Of a DNA stretch of 64,000 nucleotides, positions 56,211-64,000 are shown in pieces (positions within the stretch are counted from its first letter, which is position 1; each line of letters starts with the position of its first letter). The translations under genes and the position numbers were made by a program. The notes under the pieces are model-generated. The model made no database searches and was not told the DNA's origin. It was given only the letters and a program-made list of their open reading frames with translations. This stretch comes from Moniliella sp. 'wahieum' (taxonomy: Eukaryota; Basidiomycota; Moniliellomycetes; Moniliellales; Moniliellaceae): NCBI GenBank assembly GCA_003971905.1, contig RSEE01000005.1:434001-498000 (forward strand), in the 5' to 3' direction.

Positions 56211-59200
56211 TCAAAGGTCCGCTGCCCGAACCAGCGTCTGCTGCGTTTTGCGCAGCAACATCTCCACAAACGCACCCCGTTCCACGCATCCGGCACGCGC
56301 GTCATGTTGGCTTGCAGCCCCAGCTCGGCCAGCCGGTCCGCCAAGGCGGCCAACTTGTCCAGTCCGAACCGTGCTATGCGCTGCTTATCGACTGGCGCGG
56401 CGTGCGCAGCGACGCCCATGCTCAGCTCGCCCCCCCACACCGTTGGCTCGGCTAGTGGGCATCGGGTTGGGCCATGTAAAAGTCAAAGTGCCGGTAGAGC
56501 AGGACAAGCAGTAACTCGATCACACTCAGGCTGTGCTCGATCGACCCTGCCAGCGTGCGTGCGCGCCGACGGAGCAGGCGGGACGCCAGGGCTGGCTGGC
56601 CTGCCGCCTCGGTCAACTCGGACGATGATAAGGTTCCTTCGATCCCAAGCAGCTCTTCCAGGTCATCCAGGCTGACTGTGGTCGGGTTTCCCGCCACGGA
56701 CAACACCTTGTCCAATCGCGACACTCGCACCGACAGTTTTCGAACTCCTCCTCCAGTGCCTGCATCGCCGTGCCCAGAGACGCAACCGACGTGGCCCGTT
56801 GCATTCCCATGCCCATACCCATGCCCATGCCCATACCCATGCCCAGTTGACCCGGCAAGACCTCCACTCCAGCGCCCAAAGCCTGCTGGGGGGCGATGGA
56901 CGAGCTGAGCACCGCCTTGATCGGGCGAGATACTGGTTTCCAACGGAGCAGGACGAGAGACAGCTTCGAGGTAGACCAGCAGGGCTTGTTGCAGCCTCTC
57001 GACTGCCACGAGTACCCGACGATCAAATACCGTCTGCCCATCCCGGGCAACCACTTGGCCGCATTGCACCCGCTCCGTTTCGGTTGCCGCTAGGACTCGA
57101 GGCCCCCAAGCCGGTTTTGCCAGGAAGCCTGCGGTGAGGGCCAAGAGTTGTTGGTGGTAATTGGGTGCGGGTGCCGATAGAGCCTGGGGTTCTAGAGACG
57201 CACGGAGCCCCAAGAGGATCACAAGCAAGTTGGCCTGCCGGACCTGGCTGATGGAGACAACATTGGTGAGGACGGCTTGGAGGAGAGCGGAGAGTGCCTC
57301 GGCTTGCGAGCCGAGCAACTGGGAGATGGGCTGGCTGGCCACCGGAGACAAACTGAGCATCGACGTGACCAATTCCAAAGCCGGGGTGAGCATGTCGGCA
57401 TACCGCTCTCGCGCCGCGGGAAGGAACCCCTCCATATCAGCGAACCCTTGATTGGACTCGGGCGAGGCGGCAATAAAGTCGGCAGAGGCAAGAACGTTGA
57501 CCAGTCCCAAGTCCAGCAGGGCCTCGACCCCTTGGCGTATGGTGGCCAGGCGGACAAAGAAGGTCATCTGAGCCTGGTAGATGTACAAGGCGATGACCGA
57601 ACTCGGATCCGGGCCCAGACACGCTTGGAGCGCCAAATCGGAATCGCGCAACGCTGCGACCATGGCTTTGAGGTAGCCCTGTTGGACCAGCACGCTCAGC
57701 ACGCGCGACGGACGAGAGGAGCGGGTTCCTTCCAGCGCAGCCAGCTTGTCCAGCAACGTGTACGACACTGCTTTCCACGCATCCGTCGCGTCCAACGCAT
57801 CCTTGGCCACCCGCATCACTAACTGCTCCGCACGTTCCGACAGAGTCATGCGCACCCGCAGCATAATCGTCGCCCCCGTCTGGGATCCCGAAAAGGTGGA
57901 GCCCACCAAAGAGACCGTCGTGGCCCCATCAATCGACGCATCGCTCTTTCCTTCCCAGTTCTCATCGCCCGCGGCGACAGAGCTGTCCTCCTTGTGGGCA
58001 AACTGGAGAAAGTTGATCAGGGCCGAGTACAGGTTGCCACGGGCTAAGATGGAGGTACCTGGTTGGAGGATGGAGGAGACGAGCGGAGGGTGAGCAGGAT
58101 ACGGTCGGCCGGGAACAGGTCGTAGCGCAGATCCGCCCGGTCCTTCGAGGTGAGCCGAAGCGAGGCAATCAGTTCCAACACTGCTCCCGAAACGATCTCA
58201 ACGATCGTCGGGTCCGGGCTGGAGGTGACGATGGGCAAAAGGGTGGTGAGGAGGGTGAACAGGACATTGATCCGTTCCTCGGACCGAAGCAAGGCGCTGC
58301 AGCGAGACAGCATCATTCCCAATGCGTGGCGCCAATTCTTGAGTGCAAGACGGCGCGCCAGGCTAATGGACTCGTGAGCGTTTTGGGCCACCATCCAACG
58401 GATCCAACGAGCCGCTTCCTTCTCAAACTGGTCGCGCGCCGCTGGGGTGGAGAGCTGTCCCTCGCTCTTCATCTCCTTGCGGGCCAGGAGGATGGTAGCA
58501 CGAGCCTTGTCCAGATCAAACGCCATGCCTTCTCCCCGTGCCATGTCGTCGTTGAGGGCCAGGAGCATGACCAAGCTCGACCGAAGCGTGTCCCGCTCGT
58601 CTTGCCATGTGAAGCACAGGCTGCGCAGCAGGTTGACCAACTGCACCCCCCCGGCACCCTGGGGGTCAATCAGCATGCCCACCAGGGGCATCGCCACATT
58701 CATCATCCCGGAATTGGTCACCGCATGGATCTGGAGCGCAATCATCTCCAACAGCGACGCCTTGATCCGCAGGTTGGCCACTGCCGCATTGACACTGGTT
58801 TGCACCACCATCTCGTCCGGGTACACTGCCTTGCCCACGCCCGTGTCCCGCTCCGTAGGGGCGTACGGGATGGCAGGCAGGTGGCTGACCAAAAGTTTTC
58901 GTACGTGCGCAGGTAGTGAAGTGTAGCCGCGCTCGAGTACGGTTCGGAGCACAAGTCCAGCAGCAATTGGAAGCAACGCTCGGTCAAGTCAGGGTGTTGA
59001 GCCAAGATAGCGGTCAAGCTGCCATTGTCCGGGCGGATGAGCGAGAGGAGGGTGGAGAGGACGGTAGGCTGGGTCGTTGGAGCGGATGGGTCGGGCAGGG
59101 GAGGCGCTTCGGCTGCTGTGGTCGACACGTCGAAACCTAGCAACAGGTGCGCCACATTCGGTGGCTGGAGACGAATGTGACCAATCAAAAAGTTGAGGAT

Positions 59201-62180
59201 GGCCATGCGGATGCTGCCTGGACGAGCGGCGGTCGTCTCGCCCAACGCCAATTGAGCTTCCTCTTCTTCCTCTTCCTCCTCAATCAGCGCCCCACCGTCA
59301 TCCGTGGCAAGATGATGCATGTACCCTGCTCGCACCCGCGGTGTCTCTCCCATCATCTCCAGCAAACCAGCGAGACGGTTGAGCTGTTTGCGGCCACCCG
59401 CTAAGCTAAACCGATCTGGGGCCGAGAAGGAGGCCGAGGAAGCAAGGTATCCCATCAACTGAATCGACAACATCGCTACCGAGGTCGAGGTGGCGTTGAT
59501 GTAGAGGGCAATTGCGCCGACGGTTGGACTGGAAAAGAGCAGGTGTCGGTCCAACGGGGCATAATTGGCCACTGTACCCAGACGGGAAAGGTCATGGGAT
59601 GCATCCGTCAGGAAGGGAAGCAGATCACGAAGGAAGCGGTCTTGCAGCTCAAACACACGCTTGAGGCACTGCATCGCCAACTTGATAGTCTGGGTGAGCA
59701 AGGCCGAGGAAGCCTTGTTGAGCACCTCAAAGCCCGTGTTCAACAGAGCGAAGACTTCCTTGGCCAGGCCTTCGTTGAGCAAAATGTCCTTGGCTATCAA
59801 AAAGCCCGGTTCCATCTCTAGGTGGGTCCCAGCTCCGGTGCGATCGAGTGTGCCGGGGGTGAGACGGAACTGGGTGAGACAGCGCAGGAAAAACTCGAGG
59901 CAGACCACCGTCACTTTCCACCGGTCCGTGGGGACGGCATACTCGCGTGCGGCAGCCTTGAGAAAGACATGCTGAACAACAAAGGTCACGTAGGAATCGG
60001 TACCCTCAGGGACGTAGGGGACCAAGGCGGTGAGGAAAGTAACGAGCGATGTGGTGGCCGGATACATCTTGCGCTTGGCCTCGACATGCTCCAGTTGGTA
60101 GATGGCGCCCGACGCATTGACTTGCCTACCCAAGATGGCGTTCCAAGACGATAAGCCAGTACCGAGGAGATCGGTCGAAGTGACGAGGGCCCAGATGTCC
60201 TGGCCCACGCGCGCCGCGCCCGGGTTGTCTCTCCGGGCAAAGGCAGCAAGCGCATCAAACAATGCGGCCTTGAGGTCAGCGTGGATGTGGAGCAAGGCAA
60301 GACGAAAGAGACTCTTGATGGCTTGAAAGTCGGGGTTCTCGTATAAGGCGGCGCGTGCGCCTTGCGAGTAGTACACCACATTGCGCAGCAGGTGTAGGAA
60401 GGCGACCAATTGATTGATCTCGGTCGGGTCCATCTCTTGCGTCGGTGTCACCTTTTGGAAAGTCTCGACATAATACTGCACCCATTCAAACAGCCGTGCC
60501 CAGGCGATCATCCGCGTCCCCCCCGCCTCCGACTGGGACAAGAGCTGGTGAGCGTGGGTGGCACTCTGGGGACCAGAAGCTAAGGCGCCCAGCATAGCGA
60601 GGAGCGAAAGTTGGTTCTTGGGATCGCGCGTGTCGATGGCCCAGAGGAGGAAAGGCGTTGGCCGGCCATTGGCATCGGACCAAAATGGTAGCCCAGACTC
60701 AGGACGGCCCGAGGTGAGGGTAGCGATCAGATCAAACAGCTGTTGCACGTCGTTCCGCTGGGGGGGCGGGGCTGTGTCAGGAGCGCGACCACGAGAGGAG
60801 ATGAAGGCAGCGTCTTCCTCGGCGCGTTGCACCCGCTTAAGCAAAGGAAGCATAACAACGGTCACGTTGTGAATCAACGATTGGACCTGGTCCAGAACAT
60901 AGCCCTGAAAGGGGGTCGATGTTGGCTTTAGTCAAGCCATCAGATGAAGTGGCGGGCTTCTCTTCGGGAGACGTTTGCCATACATCATCCTTGCGCTGTT
61001 CCGCGCGAAAAGCAAGCACGTCTAGGCTCAAAAAGGCAAACACACCCGATTGGATCGTCTTGCTGGCAAGTTCTTGCAGACGCTCTTGCTGTTTTTTCCA
61101 TCTCGACAACCGAACCTGCCAATGTGGGCAGCAGTTCCACCATGGTCAGGACCCACTGCAGTGCCAACGCCGAGCCAATCGCAGGCGTTTTCCAGCGAGC
61201 GGGCGTTGCGACCAAGTCAGTTACGTCCGCCACAAACGCCGCGTCATAGATTGCATCCCCGCGCGGCGCCAGGCGGTCAATGCGGCGGTCAGAACGTAAA
61301 TGGCATGGGCACCAAATTGAGGTGCGGTAACCTTTCCGAGCCAGGCCAAGAGGGCCCGGGTGTCCTTGGTGTGGAGCAAGCCGGAAAAGGCCAGGAGAGC
61401 AAGGACGTGACCAGCATCCTGGGCTTCTTGACGGATGCTGGTGAGCGCCTCGGAGATGAGATCTTCCGAAAAGAATTCCGCACTGGGTTGAGCCAAACCT
61501 TGCTGAGCACGCTCGGTCAGTTGTTTGCTCTGGCTTTCGACCGAGTCGAGGAGGGCAAGCAGCGAGCCAACGAGGTTCGTAGTGCCGCCCGTTGCATCGG
61601 GCACGTCCGTCTCGAGAAGCGAAACCAGGAACTTCTCCAATTGTGTGCCCAGCTCCCAGGATGAAGGGAGGTCAGGCTCAGTACGAATGGAAATGAAGCC
61701 GGTGAGAAGCTCTTTGAGCGTGCCGAGCAGTTCGAGCTTCTCGCGATGGAAGAGAAGCGAGGCAGTGTCGAGGCCACTTCGAGACCACTGCCACCGGTTC
61801 TCAAGGCCAACTTGGAGGAGGGATGCGGCGTATCTCTCTCGAAACGGAGAGGAACTGGGAGAGCTGAAGGGTCTGCTGGACAAACTCGGGCACGAGCGGG
61901 GTTTTGGTCGCGTCGACGGTGATGGAGCCTAGGGGCAGAGCAAGGAGGTAAGGACGTGTCCAGAAGGATGCGGAGAGTCAACGTACCGGACTGAATTTCG
62001 TTTCGTTCGGCGGGGTTCGGTGGGCGGACGGCGCGAGACGGGCGATGTCGGCGGATGCGGCATCGAGGGCGACGAGCCAGGGGAGGAGGGCGGCGGGCGA
62101 GAGAGGGAGGCGGCCTCGATGCCGTCAGCAACGAGCCGCTTGAGCGTGGCGAAGCGCTCAGGCACAAAAGTGGACGCCAT
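56211..62180 (-). CDS. NUP192: Inner-ring nucleoporin Nup192/NUP205
   Basis: Nup192 (NUP205) is a huge alpha-solenoid of the nuclear pore inner ring. From ATG 62180 it reads MASTFVPERFATLKRLVADG. An intron at 61986..61929 joins RNEIQSG to SITVDATKTPLVPEFVQQTL. The next part has VSERYAASLLQVGLENRWQW and HAIYVLTAALTAWR. A continuous stretch (about 60870-58860) contains LPFWSDANGRPTPFLLWAI, FEWVQYYVETFQKVTPT, LHLLRNVVYYSQGARAALYE, DSYVTFVVQHVFLKAAAREY and RWKVTVVCLEFFLRCLTQFR. The C-terminal third has QGYLKAMVAALRDSDLALQA and ELLLVLLYRHFDFYMAQ. The last helices are VDKQRIARFGLDKLAALADR and FVEMLLRKTQQTLVRAADL. Frame changes near 62080, 60900, 58850, 58060, 56850, 56450 and 56235 are inferred. 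About 1,960 residues, between yeast Nup192 and human NUP205. Confidence 0.93.
56802..56844. repeat. Coding hexamer repeat (Met-Gly run)
   Basis: CCCATG/CCCATA units, about seven copies, inside NUP192. In the frame that continues into MQRATSVASLGTAMQALEEE they encode alternating Met-Gly. Confidence 0.8.
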
Positions 62181-62553
62181 CGCGAAGCGCTGTCCACGGG
62201 GGCGGCGGCAGAGGCAGCAGCAGCAGCAGGGGAAACGGCAGCGGTGGGGTGGTGGTGGTGGTGGAGGATGGCGGAGCCCGTTGTTTCTGGGCCAGTGGGA
62301 CGCGAACCGCACAGAGAAGTTGGCGGTGGGCGGAACGCGCGCATTCCGCCCTTGGGCGTGCCGCGCTCGTGACTTGGCCGTGTGCTTTGTCCCGAAGGGC
62401 CTAGTGAAGCGGTGGCCTCCGGCAACCCACAAAAAAATACGCTCGACGATTTATTTTGCCTAGGGCAGGGGGCATCAACCAGGCACCTGCTTGCCATCCA
62501 TCATCCTTCCTCCGCCGACCCTCCCCCCCCTCTGCTCCGCCGCGGCCATTGCC
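62181..62553. promoter_or_regulatory. Divergent NUP192/FAF1 promoter
   Basis: 373 bp between opposed start codons. A CAG/GCAGCA stretch lies near NUP192 (62207-62240) and C-rich runs (C8 at 62523-62530) precede FAF1. No TATA box. Confidence 0.5.
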
Positions 62554-63694
62554 ATGCCCCCTCACCCGCCCCGCCACCCGTCCGCGTCTCCCCCCCCATC
62601 CGCATCCGCATCCGAGTCGGAGGGAGAGACCAGCGGGGACGACTACCAAGCGGCTGCTCTGGCGCAGCTGCAAGCCCACATGGCGGCCTCCTTTGGCCAA
62701 GCCAGTTCCTCCCGTCCCCCCCGGAGGACCGCGACGAGGAAGAATCCGAATCCGAATCCGAATCCGAAGCGGACAAGAACGACAGCGATGCTCGCAGCGA
62801 CTATGGGTTTTCCGACGGCAGCCACCCCTCGGAATCGGAGGAGGACACGGATGAGGAGACTAAGCGCGCACCCAGGACGACGACCAGGACGAGATTGCCC
62901 GGACGCTCGCCGCGCTCGATCGGCCTCATGCGCCGGCTCCCGCCCCCGCCCTGACACAAAAGAAGCGCAAGCAGATGCGCCAAGTGGGGTGCGGGTCAAA
63001 AAGCCCAAGACGAAACGGGGGTGGAAGTGGTGGTATTTGACGAGGGGAACAGTGAGGGTGCGAGTGCTGCGAGCGGGGCGCCAAGCATGTCGAGCCAAGA
63101 GAGGAGAAAGTTTATGGCGTCCCAAACGGCCAAGATGATGGCGCAGGGGTCAAGTTCCGGACCGGGGTCGTCGGCCGAGCCGCGTGCGACGGGAGAAGAT
63201 GCAGAGGAAAAGGAAAACAAGGCGAACGATCGGTTGCTCTCTGAACTGCTTGCCTCGACCCTGTTTGCGCCGGGGAGCGAGGCCGGCGGGGCATGGGCAT
63301 TGAGTGCCACTTCGGTCGGCAAGAAGAAGAAGAAGCCAGATTTGGCCGGGAACGGAACGTTGGCGCGGGTCCTGGAGTTGTCGGCGCCCGAGCATGTACG
63401 GGCCAAGAAAGGCGTAGGACGTGGGATGGGGGTGGAGGCGTTCCAGGCCCGGAAGCCGGTCGGAGGGCCAGAGGGAGCGGCGCGAGCGACAACGTGGTCT
63501 CAAGCGGCGGCAAGCGGAGGAGAAGACGCCCTGACTGAGCTCGGCATCCACACCAAAACTTTTGTGTCCAAGGAGAAGCGCGAGCGCACCCGTGACAAGG
63601 GCCTGGCATGGGTATTGGCAAGTTCCGTCAAGGTGCGCTTCACCTCTCTCAACGTGACATTGAGCGTGTGCAAGGGAAAAGTAAGAAACGGTAA
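62554..63694 (+). CDS. FAF1: Ribosome-biogenesis protein Faf1-like (C1orf131 family)
   Basis: Faf1 is a small-subunit processome factor needed for early 18S rRNA cleavages. The start MPPHPPRHPSASPPPSASAS leads to SGDDYQAAALAQLQAHMAAS. An acidic Ser/Glu stretch encoded by a hexamer repeat (62742-62769) follows, then ESEEDTDEET. Next come LTQKKRKQMRQV and the family hallmark VVVFDEG (about 63024). The rest reads MSSQERRKFMASQTAKMMAQ, DRLLSELLASTLFAPGSE and KPDLAGNGTLARVLELSAPE. It ends IGKFRQGALHLSQRDIERVQ with a basic tail and stop at 63694. The fit rests on the VVVFDxG motif, the sxLLs-TLFAPG helix and the GKF..G.L.LS..DI end. Frame changes near 62715, 62865, 63020 and 63610 are inferred. About 380 residues. 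Confidence 0.75.
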
Positions 63695-64000
63695 ACCCAA
63701 GCAAGGTCAACTAGGCTACCCCAACGCAACCATCTCCTACAAAACAAAGCTCGACATGATAGAAATGAGTAGATTTCCGTTGCTTGATCTTCAGCACCTA
63801 CTACGCTGGCACCCATCCAGTTACAGAGCAGAATGAGGTGGAGACAAAATATAAGGTACAGGTTCTATTGGCCACCGGGGAGGAAAAATGGAGATGAAAG
63901 GGGGAGGGGGGGGCAGCCAGAAGAAATAAAGGAAATTATGTCCCTGAGCGATCCAGAGGAGGCTTTCGACTGCCTGCATCTCCTCGGTGTGGAGAGCCGG
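63695..64000. other. FAF1 3' region and possible end of another gene
   Basis: The minus strand is open from the right edge to 63821 and starts HTEEMQAVESLLWIAQGHNF, a natural-looking helix, then becomes Pro/Phe-rich. This may be the last exon of a convergent gene beyond the edge. It is too short to identify. Confidence 0.3.

Overview
The window looks like nuclear DNA of a GC-rich filamentous or dimorphic fungus, most likely a basidiomycete. The evidence is short introns (about 60-145 bp) with GTACGT/GTATGT/GTGCGT donors and CTAAC/CTGAC branch sites, very GC-rich third codon positions, a VelB-type velvet regulator, a complex I subunit (NDUFA9, absent from Saccharomyces and fission yeast), a Cys-type SelW/Rdx protein and a Ras-like/RasGEF fusion. 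The phylum is an inference; no rRNA or mitochondrial marker is present.

Layout, left to right. 0-13.7 kb: COMPASS subunit SWD1 (cut by the left edge), mitochondrial SAM carrier PET8, transaldolase TAL1, ataxin-2/PBP1 and a SelW/Rdx protein. 13.7-18.9 kb: a long RasGEF with a P-loop GTPase-like domain. 18.9-25.2 kb: a gene-poor, lower-GC stretch with two diverged collinear direct repeats bracketing about 3.1 kb. 25.3-38.5 kb: a compact housekeeping block of convergent and divergent pairs (RAD14, NDUFA9, GRASP/GRH1, VMA5, NUP84, ELP1). 39.7-46.9 kb: an unknown Ser/Ala-rich protein, velB, a zinc-knuckle reading frame and inositol-phosphate synthase INO1. 48.4-63.7 kb: NSE4, an unknown mitochondrial membrane protein, a large PPR-like protein, NUP192 and the ribosome-biogenesis factor FAF1. 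A possible end of another gene lies at the right edge.

Most genes are housekeeping: chromatin (SWD1), carbon and lipid metabolism (TAL1, INO1), mitochondrial import and respiration (PET8, NDUFA9), Golgi and vacuole (GRASP, VMA5), nuclear pore (NUP84, NUP192), tRNA modification (ELP1), genome stability (RAD14, NSE4), with signalling and development (RasGEF, velB). Divergent pairs share short promoters of about 170-370 bp. The SWD1/PET8 pair is notable because both products use S-adenosylmethionine.

A major caveat runs through the annotation. Many conserved genes switch frame by one base, usually in or near a homopolymer, while the flanking protein stays conserved. The same pattern in essential genes such as TAL1, PET8, ELP1 and NUP192 points to uncorrected long-read indels rather than pseudogenes. 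INO1 and NDUFA9 are free of it. Gene spans below are therefore first start to last stop, and frames inside may change. No CRISPR, rRNA or credible tRNA was seen.
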